Positions 39,124-46,583 of a stretch of DNA of 64,000 nt are shown here, in pieces. Under the pieces are notes generated by a model. It was given only the letters and a program-made list of their open reading frames with translations. It was not told the DNA's origin and did not search any database. Each line of letters opens with the position of its first letter. Within the stretch, counting starts at the first letter, position 1. Source of the stretch: Lutraria lutraria (Eukaryota > Mollusca > Bivalvia > Venerida > Mactridae). Both the position numbers and the translations under genes were made by a program. The stretch lies in contig OZ026844.1 of assembly GCA_964023205.1 (NCBI GenBank), forward strand, positions 6,632,840 to 6,696,839, written 5' to 3'.

Positions 39124-42100
39124 CAAAACTTACATACTTAAAGTACTTGCTGATATGCAGAGGCCTGATGAAGATTTGTCGTGCACTTTTACGGAGGAAG
39201 AGTTTGATGATGATATAAGGGATTGAACAGGGCCCGGCTCAAAAGAAGTCAGATAATGAATCGTCAGATGTCGATGAAAGTGTATGTTCATTTTGTATAA
39301 AACTTAATTGCACCAAAAAGGAATCCCTCAAAAACAAAACAGGACTGTATAGAGTGAGGTCATGTTGCAGTGGTATTAATAAACACAGATTTGATCTACC
39401 ATGAAGAAACTGTTGAAATAAACAGTAACTCGGCTACAATGAGGAACAGCTGAGGCTCACAAGATAACGTTATAATTAAACGAACAATGAAACGGAATGA
39501 ACCGATACATATGATCCGAATAACACAGTTGAGACTTATTATGCAAACAATAAACAGAAATATTCAGCAAAACATGGGTTTAGGAACCCGATACTTGGCA
39601 GAAGAGTATAATCAAAGGGAAAGAATGGGGAAACCTATAAAGTAACATTAAAGTTTTTGTTCATTATTGTGTCATCCATATTGAAAGGGCCAGCCAATTT
39701 GGCTTATCAGACACAGGTCTATCTTTTAAATAATGCTCCCCGAATTATTTCTCTTTTTGCCGGGCGTCTGGCTAAGATGGGCCTACGTTAACTATCATTA
39801 AAACCAACTGGCGGCTCACCAACCGACTGCATCAGTTCAACCCTATATAAGATGAAAAAACTTAAAAGCAGAAGCCAATATTTTGATGAAAATTCAGCGA
39901 CGCTGCTGAGTGACCGATGAAAGATATTACCCTAGTATGTATGGTGACTGATAGAATGCACGAGACGAATAATGAAACTGGTTGAAGTAGACAACAGTAA
40001 AGAAATATTTGTACATCTTTTATTTATTCAAAGGAGACGTAAAAGTACATGTAAGTAAAAGTATGTTCCTATCGGAGAAAGTATGATTTATAACTGGGTT
40101 GACGACAAGGATCACGGAATAAAAGAAAAGTTACAAATACTGAAGAAGAAAGTTCTGAAAGGAGATGGTTTGCCAGAAAATTTCCTGAAGAGTTACTAAC
40201 GCTACTGTCGCATTATAGCAGGCAAAACACAGACAAACTACATAATCATATTTACCCATGGTAAAATTCACTACGTCATGTTCACTTATATCTTGTTTTA
40301 AAGGTTTGTAGAAATGTGGTGCACACCTGAATTAATTTACAATAATTGTTTTCGATAACTTATATCATGACTTCTGCCACATTTTCGTGTGGATTAGACC
40401 AAGGGAATTGAGATAAATGAATCATGTAAACAGAGTTGTTTAAAATACTAAATTGTCACGTTTTTTCTTTTGTTGTAAGTTGTTTTTTTGTTTTAAGGAA
40501 AGAATATTATGTGTTTGCGTTAAAGGGTTGATGTACAATGTGCTATGTAATTTTGAACTTGCCATGAGATGGTATTTATTTACTAGGGATGGGTATTGTG
40601 GGAAATTTCGTATCGCGATAAATTGCGATACGCATCACTGTATTGCAATACATTTTGCGATATCTTGGGAGTTTAAAACTTTAAGAACTAGCTTTCAAGC
40701 TTGGATTTTAATGAACATGAGAATTTTCATTAATCAAGTGCATGATGTAAGCTTCATTTAAACTATCACAAAAATAAACTAATGAAAAATCAGTGACTAG
40801 AAAGAAACTTCAACAAGGCAAGACATGCAGTCCTGATACAGTTACACAAATAAAATGTTTCTAACCGTTTTCCGGTCGAATTGGGCTACAGTTGATACAA
40901 TACATGTTGAACTAGTCAATATCAACTTAAACAATATTGCGGTATTTACATACTCATATTTACATGAATGTATCTGTCTTTTCTGAATGATATACTGAAT
41001 TAATATAATGGTAAATAATACATTTATGATTATGCTTTGGGTAAGTTGAGTTATTTGTTTTTTACGTTCAGTACTAGTATTATTACAGGATAATAGTGTT
41101 AATTGTTATGTTTTTGCGATGTTGTTACATTATTTAAGTTTATTTGTTCTTCTATTTCAAATAGAAATCATTGCGTTCAGAAATAGTTTACTTTCGTATG
41201 TCTAGTTCGTGGAATGATGGTAAATGTGTAAACTTGTACCACTGTTTCGTAAAACAAATGTTTGTTTTATTTTCGGTTTACATTCTGCAGTCCACCATTA
41301 AAGCGTCACTTAGTTAAATAATGTTTTGATACCTGAAATTAAACCGTAGACATAATAAAGATGTAATATAATAATCTTTATTACGGCAGTAAGTCATAAC
41401 CTGAAGATAAACTACTTTACGAAAAAAATTTTCTCAGAATGAAAATGTCGTATCTGAAATTTCAGCATGAATTTCATGAAAATTTATGATAGAAAACAGG
41501 GCCCTCATTTGACGTTTTTTGGGGCCGAAATTCGGCCCCATTCCCCTCCTAGAATCATATACTTTTTTCCCCTATTTTTGATAAAAATTCCCCTAAAAAA
41601 AAAAAAAAAAATTTTTTTTTTTTGCTTAAATGGTTGATATTAATTAAGTTTTTATCCTTTGATTAATTATATATCAATGTATGTAATATACATTTAAATA
41701 CAGCCATTTTAAGCTTAAAATGCTTATTGCAGGGTTATAAAGCAGTTGAAAAAAATCCCCCGAAATTCCCCTTTTCCCTCAAAATGACGCAAAATTCCCC
41801 TACCTGAGGGCCCCGGGCCCCTTCCCCTAAAGTGCAGCTAGGGCCCTGGAAAATATGGTATAAGACGTACCTCAAATTTTGGGAACTATTTTAAATGCGA
41901 AATTATCGTATCTAAGTTTGCGGCATTAAAGCTACTTGTAAAGTCAGAAAGTCAAGTAAAATCTATCCATTGACGAACAATTAACTTAAAAAAAAACCTG
42001 AAAGCTAGTTATGCTTAGTAGAAAAAATATGAGAATTTCTTTTTGCTCTCCTGAAAAGTAGGCTTTTTTAGATACGAGGTTTGCATCGCCCACCGACGAT

Positions 42101-43148
42101 ATAATACATTTGAGCAGATGTCTCAAAAGTAAGGATGTTGTACCATGTACGTTGTATCATTATAATTAATACAAATAAATCATTATCACCTAAGTCTTCA
42201 TTAGAATTAAGAAAGTAAGCATTTGACATAATTACATTTTTGTTATAAGATGATCATGCATGTTATATATATATATTGCACAAGATATTTCAGGAAAAAG
42301 AATACTGTATATAAACTTGTATCACCAGGGCCCTCATTTGACGTTTTTTGGGGCCGAAATTCGGCCCCATTCCCCTCCTAAAATCATATACTTTTTTCCC
42401 CTATTTTTGAAAAAAAATCCCCTCAAAAAAAAGGATTCATATTAAGTTACATGTATTAACCTTTGATTAATAGTATATTAATGTATGTAATATATTTAAA
42501 TACAGCCATTTTAAGCTTAAAATGCTTATTGCAGGGTTTTAGGCAGTCGAAAAAGATCCCCTGAAATTCCCCTTTTTCCTCAAAATGACGCGAAATTCCC
42601 CTACCTGAGGGCCCCGGGCCCATTCCCCTAAAGTGCAGCTAGGGCCCTGATCACCCTCAAGTGATTTTTTTTATCATTATCCTAAGGCTGACACAAAATT
42701 AATTTGATTTTCCATTACTTTAGATCATACCACTGTGCTATTAGCAGTGCAAACAATGAAACTGTCACTGAATACAAAATGCATACAATGGATATTTGAT
42801 TATGTACACCATTTATATGAATTTAATTATACTATACATTTCATATATATGTAGCAAGCATTGCCAAATCACAGACAAATACCCAATCTTGGTCATAAAC
42901 ACAAACCGTTAATTTGAAATAATACAGATGATTACTACTGCCAGTTTCTTTTTGTTACAAGTAGCCTACGTGACCACCGAAACTTCACGTAAACAAATGT
43001 ATCCAAATTTGTATGTCCGAATTGCATTCATGTTTTAATGTTAACTATTGAAGTCTTGCGAAATTAACTTACAATCAAATGCGTAGTCGGAATATTCACT
43101 GCCATCCATAGCTATCAATACAATACGTTCATTTCCTTCAGTTGCCAT
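15087..43148 (-). CDS. USP gene B: universal stress protein, 4 coding exons over 28 kb (whole gene span)
   Basis: Paralog of gene A encoding 161 residues of a UspA-family ATP-binding protein. Coding exons are 43148..43073, 25696..25616, 16509..16403 and 15308..15087. The N-terminus reads MATEGNERIVLIAMDGSEY, with Asp15 at the usual nucleotide-contacting position. The pattern G-x2-G-x9-G-S covers G119 to S133. Beta strand 2 has the typical HVPEYH motif. Introns are 17,376, 9,106 and 1,094 bp, all GT-AG, with the same phases as gene A. The two large introns are filled with transposons and repeats, listed separately. A role in stress response is inferred from the family only. Confidence 0.92.
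15331..15489. mobile_element. M1 copy next to the 3' splice site of gene B intron 3
   Basis: Ends ACAGTCAAACTTGTGA and ACACAGGTTTGACTGT are complementary. It lies 22 bases from the exon 4 acceptor, so it must overlap or adjoin the branch-point region. Confidence 0.75.
15575..15725. mobile_element. M2 fragment
   Basis: It begins CAGTGCAATGTTATTAAACT, continues TGTCAAAGAAG and CACGGTCGCTGAATGC, and shares GGGAATGTTCCATT with other M2 copies. The right end is missing. Confidence 0.6.
15740..15820. mobile_element. M1 right-half fragment
   Basis: It contains AAAAGAATGGCATTTATTCA and ends GTTTTACTGTA, matching only the right half of the family. Confidence 0.6.
16306..16395. mobile_element. M1 deletion derivative abutting the 5' splice site of gene B intron 3
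   Basis: Ninety bases with both M1 ends (GTTAAACCTGTGA and CACAGGATTGACTGTA) but the middle deleted. On the minus strand the donor GTATAATG runs straight into TACAGTCAATCC, the element end. Confidence 0.75.
16403..16509 (-). CDS. USP gene B exon 3
   Basis: A 107-nt exon reading MVMADVSVITEMMKEEEG, then RIKQFLEGLGQKLKDKK, the amphipathic helix region. The acceptor is ATTGTAG and the donor GTATAA. A short transposon copy begins about seven bases into the downstream intron. I found no second copy of this exon in gene B. Confidence 0.9.
17409..17590. mobile_element. MITE with CAGTACAACCTCCAT ends
   Basis: CAGTACAACCTCCATACAAC at the left is mirrored by ATGGAGGTTACATTG at the right. Internal TGTTGTATGGAGGTGG repeats the end. 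The CAGT-AACCTC type of terminus with TA outside suggests the pogo/Tc1 group. Confidence 0.6.
17967..18140. mobile_element. MITE family M3 copy, plus orientation
   Basis: CAGTGCAACCTCTCCAAAGC at the left and TTCTCTGGAGAGGATGCAC at the right are imperfect inverted ends; GTTGCTCTAGAGAG occurs twice inside. The same family, inverted, lies at 21601. Confidence 0.6.
18211..18433 (+). mobile_element. tRNA-derived SINE with target-site duplication
   Basis: The head has a pol III A box (TTAGCTCAGTGGTTAGAGC) and B box (GAGTTCGAACCCC) at tRNA-like spacing. A body ending AATGGCGTTAAATGCGATG and an AT-rich tail follow. It is flanked by ATGAAACAGATAAC on the left and ATGAAACAGACAAC at 18434..18447, a 14-base direct repeat with one change, which marks a retrotransposed copy. 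Confidence 0.88.
18535..18553. repeat. Poly-C tract
   Basis: Near-uninterrupted run of C in otherwise AT-rich intron. Confidence 0.8.
19369..19634 (+). mobile_element. Second tRNA-derived SINE
   Basis: The A-box-like TGGTCCAGTGGTTCAGTG and B-box-like GGGTTTGACTCC are followed by a body ending TTGTTGAAAAATGGTGTTAAAC. The 3' end is close to that of the SINE at 18211, so the two share a tail family with different heads. Confidence 0.72.
21035..21165. repeat. Short tandem repeat, about four copies of 33-35 bp
   Basis: GGTGATAAATAGAGAA and GAGACCATGC alternate; the copies differ by small changes. Confidence 0.7.
21598..22110. mobile_element. M3 copy, inverted, split by another element
   Basis: CAGTTCAATCTCTCCAGAA continues after the inserted element as TGGCCCTCTCTTGAGCAACA and CAACAACAGCATGACC. 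The joined text matches the complement of the M3 copy at 17967. Confidence 0.65.
21621..22011. mobile_element. CAGGGTGTCCAC element nested in M3
   Basis: CAGGGTGTCCAC at the left and GTGGACACCCTG at the right are exact complements. The 391-bp interior is full of TTCCCTGACTTT-like repeats. Flanks are AGAAC and AGAAT, a 5-bp near-duplication. Confidence 0.78.
22684..25566. mobile_element. 2.9-kb inverted-repeat element (GGCCTCGTTTCATCAA ends)
   Basis: GGCCTCGTTTCATCAA at 22684 and its exact complement at the right end. ATA lies immediately outside both ends, a possible 3-bp target duplication of the PIF/Harbinger type. The subterminal parts share TTCTTATCTTT and TACGAAATTC-like sequences. No transposase is seen; most of the inside is the repeat at 23540..25357. 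Confidence 0.68.
23540..25357. repeat. Bivalve-type complex repeat with about seven internal tandem units
   Basis: The core motif AGGGCCATAACTCAGTGAAA recurs at about 24136, 24290, 24438, 24606, 24774, 24950 and 25114 (spacing about 150-175 bp). Each is followed by GCACAACTAGGCT and AGTTGCTGAGAAAT. The end has a (CCGA)n/(CCGG) tract and ATATCTGGGGGTATAAT. It is nested in the 22684 element. Confidence 0.85.
25616..25696 (-). CDS. USP gene B exon 2
   Basis: Eighty-one bases between TTTTCAG and GTAAGT. It reads WYWQNVHRDNDKVVLL, then HVPEYHTVVQS, then one base of a Pro codon. This is the USP second strand with its usual HVPEY motif. It sits 50 bp from the end of the 2.9-kb element at 22684..25566. 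Confidence 0.9.
25936..26068. mobile_element. M1 copy with internal deletion
   Basis: ACAGTCAAACCTGTAAAC at the left and ACACAGGTTCGAT at the right, plus AAAGAATGGCCTTTATTCAC. Confidence 0.65.
26414..26602. mobile_element. M1 copy, reverse orientation
   Basis: ACAGCCAAACCTGTGTTT at the left and CTCACAGGTTCAAC at the right; the middle reads AAAGGCCATCTTGTGAATAA and ACAAAATGACCTTC. Confidence 0.65.
27131..28335. mobile_element. 1.2-kb TA-flanked element with CAGTAGAAACTCCCTAATCC ends
   Basis: Left CAGTAGAAACTCCCTAATCC pairs with the right end (complement CAGTAAAAACCCCCTAATCC), two mismatches in 20. TA lies at 27129..27130 and 28336..28337. Subterminal copies of TTCGGATTAGAGAGG and TTCCGGATTAGG repeat inside. 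Termini resemble pogo/Tigger-type elements. No transposase was identified; the 103-codon frame at 28093..28404 crosses the end and is not convincing. Confidence 0.75.
28746..28894. mobile_element. M1 copy
   Basis: CAGTCAACCTGTGTTAGC at the left and GTACAGGTTTGACTGC at the right with AAATAAAGGCCACTCTG inside. Confidence 0.7.
29749..29882. repeat. 134-bp foldback inside the 2.5-kb element
   Basis: AAAACAGTATGAAGC and GCTTCATACTGTTTT form a perfect stem. It extends outward imperfectly through TTCAAT/ATTGAA and GATATTAAAT/AATTTAATATT. Confidence 0.8.
30161..30181. promoter_or_regulatory. Two perfect CRE sites (TGACGTCA)
   Basis: TGACGTCA at 30161..30168 and 30174..30181, 13 bp apart start to start, inside the 2.5-kb element. 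Consensus CREB/ATF sites; function is not shown. Confidence 0.5.
31210..31369. promoter_or_regulatory. Two more perfect CRE sites
   Basis: TGACGTCA at 31210..31217 and 31362..31369 in the same element, with a half site (ATGACGTAT) near 31395 and an ETS-like ACTTCCTGT close to the first. Confidence 0.45.
32632..32812. mobile_element. M1 copy, forward
   Basis: TGTACAACCTGTGCACAA at the left and AGCATAGCTTTGACTGTA at the right; it contains TTGGCCTTTATTGACAGA and GGTGGCCTTTATCCAGAGG. Confidence 0.65.
34340..34540. repeat. Bivalve-type repeat fragment
   Basis: CACCCTGTGACCTTGA, CCAACCATCCAACCAAACCT and GACCGACATAATAAGGGGGC are wording typical of the interspersed repeats elsewhere in the window. 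Single degenerate copy. Confidence 0.45.
35393..35649. mobile_element. MITE family M2, complete copy
   Basis: TAGTGCGATTTTATTAACCT at the left; the complement of the right end reads TAGTGCGATTTTATAAAACT. TA on both sides. The inside has GGAATGTTCC and two AAGCTGAA motifs. It is the best-preserved of three M2 copies. Confidence 0.82.
36245..37515. mobile_element. 1.3-kb element with CAGCG ends and 5-bp target duplication
   Basis: CAGCGTTTTTTTTCCTTC at the left against CAGCGGTTTTTTTCGCCTC from the right. Both are followed by ACGGACCCGTTCCCAAT or ACGGGTCCGGTACC-type repeats. ATAAT flanks both ends exactly (36240..36244 and 37516..37520). The 143-codon frame at 36140..36571 crosses the boundary and is not a plausible gene. 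Confidence 0.78.
38728..40199 (+). pseudogene. Decayed coding fragments inside the 4.3-kb element, identity unknown
   Basis: Separate stop-interrupted frames read like protein. Examples are FPEDITAQELGADFLYSEC near 38800..38870, DEDLSCTFTEEEFDDD near 39165..39215, and WVDDKDHGIKEKLQIL then PENFLKSY near 40097..40197. The last has the Lys/Leu pattern of a helical domain. They could be remains of the element's own gene. I do not recognise the family; frames are broken and no function is claimed. Confidence 0.35.
39101..39123. repeat. (CT)n microsatellite
   Basis: Eleven uninterrupted CT dinucleotides. Confidence 0.95.
41497..41848. mobile_element. CAGGGCCCT element, copy 1 (352 bp)
   Basis: Ends CAGGGCCCT and AGGGCCCTG. 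The interior starts CATTTGACGTTTTTTGGGGC and has CCCCTATTTTTGA and CTGAGGGCCCCGGGCC. GAAAA flanks both ends (41492..41496 and 41849..41853). Confidence 0.85.
42326..42649. mobile_element. CAGGGCCCT element, copy 2 (324 bp)
   Basis: Same orientation and near-identical sequence to copy 1, apart from about 28 fewer bases, mainly at the A/T run. ATCAC flanks both ends exactly (42321..42325 and 42650..42654). It lies 224 bp outside the 4.3-kb element that contains copy 1. Confidence 0.85.
43073..43148 (-). CDS. USP gene B exon 1
   Basis: Seventy-six coding bases from the ATG at 43148. They encode 25 residues including IAMDGSEYSDYAFD, plus one base of a Trp codon; the donor is GTAAGT. The start lies in a TCGAAAATGG context and is the only ATG in frame before the conserved strand. 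Confidence 0.9.
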
Positions 43149-43330
43149 TTTCGAATATTAATAAAATATCACAAGGAACGTTGTAGCTGTAAGAAATTCA
43201 GGTCAAAACTGCTGTGGGATATGATTATTCGCAGAGACTGAGGCAAGGGGCGGAACAATAAGGACTGAGACGGGAGAGTAAGCTCCGCCTTAGTAGTTGT
43301 ATATACAACGACGCCGTCATCTATATACGG
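43149..43330 (-). promoter_or_regulatory. Putative promoter and 5' UTR of USP gene B
   Basis: The minus-strand flank of the gene B start has a palindromic TATA-like TGTATATACA (43298..43307). It also has a GC-box-like CCGCCCCT about 100 bp before the ATG and CCGTCTCAGTCC-like repeats. A TTTCTTACAG sequence just upstream of the ATG could be a 3' splice site if a non-coding first exon exists. Core promoter function is inferred from position. Confidence 0.45.
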
Positions 43331-43639
43331 AATGTACGTTAAAGCAATAATTATTAAATTCTATTTTTTTAGAACATTACTGAAATTTAATATAATCTTA
43401 ATTAATAGTATATATTTATGGTACGATCAGATAAATACGATTTGGAGAATTCATGTTACTGATGTTAGTTAAATATTAAGTAAATTACTTGTTTATGTAT
43501 GTCTTTGTACGTATTATATATAACATGCTCTCTATATGTGCTTTTCTATAGGTATGTATAATGAAGGTATTATATATAATGTTAATTCTTTTTCTTTATC
43601 AATTTGCTTGACTCGGATGTTTTCAAACATTTTATCCAT

Positions 43640-44160
43640 AGGTATGTATATATAATGTAAGGACTGAGGCAAGGTGTCTGTAAATATATGAATTAAGCTA
43701 TATTATTAGGTCTGCATACATATATTCTAAGGACTGAGGCAAGGTGCCTATAAATATATGAATTAAGCTATATCAGTCTGCATATATATTGTAGGGACTG
43801 AGGTAGGGTGTCTGTTAATGTATGAATTAAGCTATATATGTGTGCATACACAGTTAAGGACTGAGGCAAGGTACGTGCTTATAAACATGTGAATTAAGCT
43901 ATAGGTCTGCATATATATTGTAAGGACTGAGGCAAGGTGCCTGAAAATATAAGAATTAACCAATATAGGTATGTATATATACTGTAAGGACTGAGGCAAG
44001 GTGTCTGTAAATATATGAATTAAGCTATATAGGTACGTATACATTGTATTGACTGAGGCAAGGTGTCTGTAAATATATGAATTAAGCTATATAGGTGTGT
44101 ATACACTGTAAGGACTGAGGCAAGGTGTCTGTAAATATATTAATTTAGCTATATATGATA
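43640..44160. repeat. Tandem repeat of about 62-70 bp, eight copies
   Basis: AAGGACTGAGGCAAGGTG recurs at about 43659, 43729, 43793, 43857, 43922, 43987, 44048 and 44110. Each is followed by TCTGTAAATATATGAATTAA. Spacing is variable. Single related motifs (GACTGAGGCAAGGGG, AAGGACTGAGACGG) lie in gene B's 5' flank at 43236..43272. Confidence 0.88.
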
Positions 44161-44329
44161 TTCTAAAAAGAATATGTTCGATTCAGACTCCCTGTCTGAC
44201 TCATAGACAGATACAACTTAAGTGAAGGATCATCAACAGACAAAGCGAGTGAAGTAGATATGTGAAATGAACTATATTGTGCAATATGAATTTATATAAA
44301 TAAAACAAAAAAAATGGATTAAAAAAGAC

Positions 44330-45612
44330 AAGAGGGCCAAGATGGCCCTATATCACTCAAATGAAAATCATTGTTCACTCATTAAAACATTGTTTTGAAC
44401 CTGTGACCTAGTGTTTGACCCTAGATGACCCATGTTGAAACTTGTCCTACATACGAATAAGACACATTCTGACAAGGTTTCGTGAAGATCCGATCAAAAC
44501 TATGAAAACTACAACATAGACAAGGTTTTCTTATATTTGACCTCATGACCTAGTTTTTTATCCCAGATGATCCATGTTCGAAATTCTCTTGCATATCATT
44601 AAGACAAACATTCTGACAAGGTTTGGTAAAGATACAATCAAAATTTGACATCTACAGTGTTAATAAAGTTTTCCTCAGATTTGACCTCGTGACCTAGTTT
44701 TTGACCCTAGGTGATCCATATTTTATCTTGTCCTTAATATCATTAAGAAGAACAATCTGACAAGGTTTGGCGAAGATCCAATAAAAATCATGACATCTAG
44801 AGCTTTAACAACTTGTCAAGGTTTTTACCTAAGATTTGACCTAGTGACCTAGTTTTTTTTATCTCTGCTGACCCATGTTCGACTTTGACCATTCTGACAA
44901 GGTTCGGTAAAGATCCAATCAAAACTGTGACATCTACAGTGTTAACGAGGTTTTCCTAAGATTTGACCTGGTGACCTAGTTATTGACTCCAGATGACCCA
45001 TATTTGTACTCGACCGTTATATCATTGAAATAAACAATTTGAGAAAGTTTGGTGAAGATCCACGTATAACTATGAAATCTACAGTGTTAAAATGTTTTTT
45101 CATAAGATTTGACATAGCTTCCTAGTTTTTGACCCCAGATCACCCATGTTCGAACTCGTCCAAGATATTATAAAGCCAAACATTCTGACAAGGTTTCATG
45201 ATCATCCAATGAAAACAGTGACCTCTAGAGTGTTCACAAGGTTTTTCAGCAATTTGCCCATTAGTGACCTAGTTTTTCACCGGAAATGACCCATTATCAA
45301 ACATGGCCTATATATCATTGAAATGAACATTTTGACGTATTTTCATGAAGATCCAATCAAAACAGTGCTTTCTAAAGTGTCACAAGGTTTCCCTTATTTG
45401 GCCCTGGTGACCTAGTTTTTGACCCCAAATGGCCCAATATCATACTTGTCCGAGAATTTGTCGATATTAACATTCTGACCCAGTTTTGCGAAAATTGAGC
45501 TAAAAATGTGGCCCCAAGTGTGTTCACAAGGAAAAGTTTGACGACGCATGATGCCGGACGAAGACTGATTACAAAAGCTCACCCTGTCACTTAGTGACAT
45601 GTGAGCTAAAAA
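44330..45612. repeat. Bivalve-type complex repeat with about eight units of 125-155 bp
   Basis: It starts AAGAGGGCCAAGATGGCCCT, then repeats GTGACCTAGTTTTTGACCC about every 125-155 bp with CATTCTGACAAGGTTTGG between. The end is AAAGCTCACCCTGTCACTTA. Units are diverged 20 percent or more by eye, so it is old. Confidence 0.85.
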
Positions 45613-45653
45613 CAATTTTTAAAAAAAATATGTAAAATGCCCGAAAAAAAAGT

Positions 45654-45731
45654 ATGGTGCTATCTGGAATTGAACCCGTGCCTGTTGGCTCATAGTGAAT
45701 ATATACATTCTACCCATTGCACCAGCGACAC
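45654..45731 (-). pseudogene. tRNA-like relic or SINE head
   Basis: On the minus strand it has an A-box-like TGGTGCAATGGGTAGAA, a well-formed B box GGGTTCAATTCC and a GCACCA end. The acceptor stem pairs only partly, so a functional tRNA is unlikely. Confidence 0.45.
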
Positions 45732-46199
45732 TTACTAAAGAACGTTATGCTAAATTAGTCTTATAATTATCAGTAAATGCCTTTTATTCAATAACATATC
45801 CTCATCCCCCAATCAATTTAGTCTATTCTTTCGTCACGGCTCAAAATTCATGGTCGAGCTATATACTAGTATTGTATAATTTAAAAATAAATCTTTACTT
45901 AACTTTAAATTATCAAAGGTCATTGGTTATTCATTCTAAACATAACTAAATACATTTTGGAGTATGAGCAATCTAACAAATTTGATCTATATTATGTATC
46001 ATACTGTTTCTCAGTTCTAATGCTTTTTTACAATAAATAGCTGATGAAGTAGAACAGTCTTTTCTTTATTGTTTAATAATTCTATAAATTTACAGCAACT
46101 TGCAAATCTGGGCTCTGTCCTAACTACGATAACCTGCATATATCAGCTGCCTATCAATAACAGTACCCTGCATACTTTAGCTAAATCACAAAAACAACC

Positions 46200-46530
46200 A
46201 CCTTTCAACTAAAACAACCAGCCAATATCAACTACAACAACCAGCCAATATCAACTACAACAACCAGCCAATATCAACTACAGCAACCAGCCAATATCAA
46301 CAACAGCAACCAGCCAATATCAACTAAATCAACCAGCCAATATCAACTACAACAACCAGCCAATATCAACTACAGCAACCAGCCAATATCAACTACAACA
46401 ACCAGCCAATATCAACTACAACAACCAGCCAATATCAACTACAACAACCAGCCAATATCAACTACAGCAACCAGCCAATATCAACAACAGCAACCAGCCA
46501 ATATCAACTAAATCAACCAACCAATATCAA
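46200..46530. repeat. 23-bp tandem repeat, about 13 copies
   Basis: CCAGCCAATATCAACTAC plus ACAAC or AGCAA recurs with a 23-base period; the plus strand has almost no G. It lies at the left shoulder of the 51-bp array. A 120-bp transition with CAACCTGCATACTTCAG-like text separates them. Confidence 0.9.
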
Positions 46531-46583
46531 CTACACATCAGCAACCTGCATTTCTCAGGAAAAATCTCAGTTAAAACCACCTC

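Larger units (their letters stand above)
37793..42101. mobile_element. 4.3-kb DNA transposon with TATCGTCGGTGGGCGA ends and decayed coding relics
   Basis: TATCGTCGGTGGGCGACGCA at the left matches the complement of the right end with one mismatch in 20. The match continues through AACCTCGTATCTAAA, about 36 bases in all. TA is outside both ends. CGTATCTAAG-like motifs recur inside both arms. The interior has short coding-looking relics near 38740..38900, 39150..39230 and 40090..40200 (separate entry). A younger 352-bp element is nested at 41497. Confidence 0.82.
25697..43072 (-). other. USP gene B intron 1 (17.4 kb)
   Basis: Almost wholly made of mobile elements entered separately. Stretches with nothing recognised are 26610..27120, 28900..29600, 32820..35380, 35660..36240, 37520..37790 and 42660..43070. 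No extra USP exon was found. Confidence 0.7.

Noticed and set aside
40580..40680. TATCGCGATA/GCGATACGC inverted words as a possible regulatory hairpin
   Set aside because: It is short, imperfect and sits within decayed transposon sequence.
45654..45731. Functional tRNA gene
   Set aside because: B box is good but the acceptor stem does not pair fully; kept only as a tRNA-like relic.
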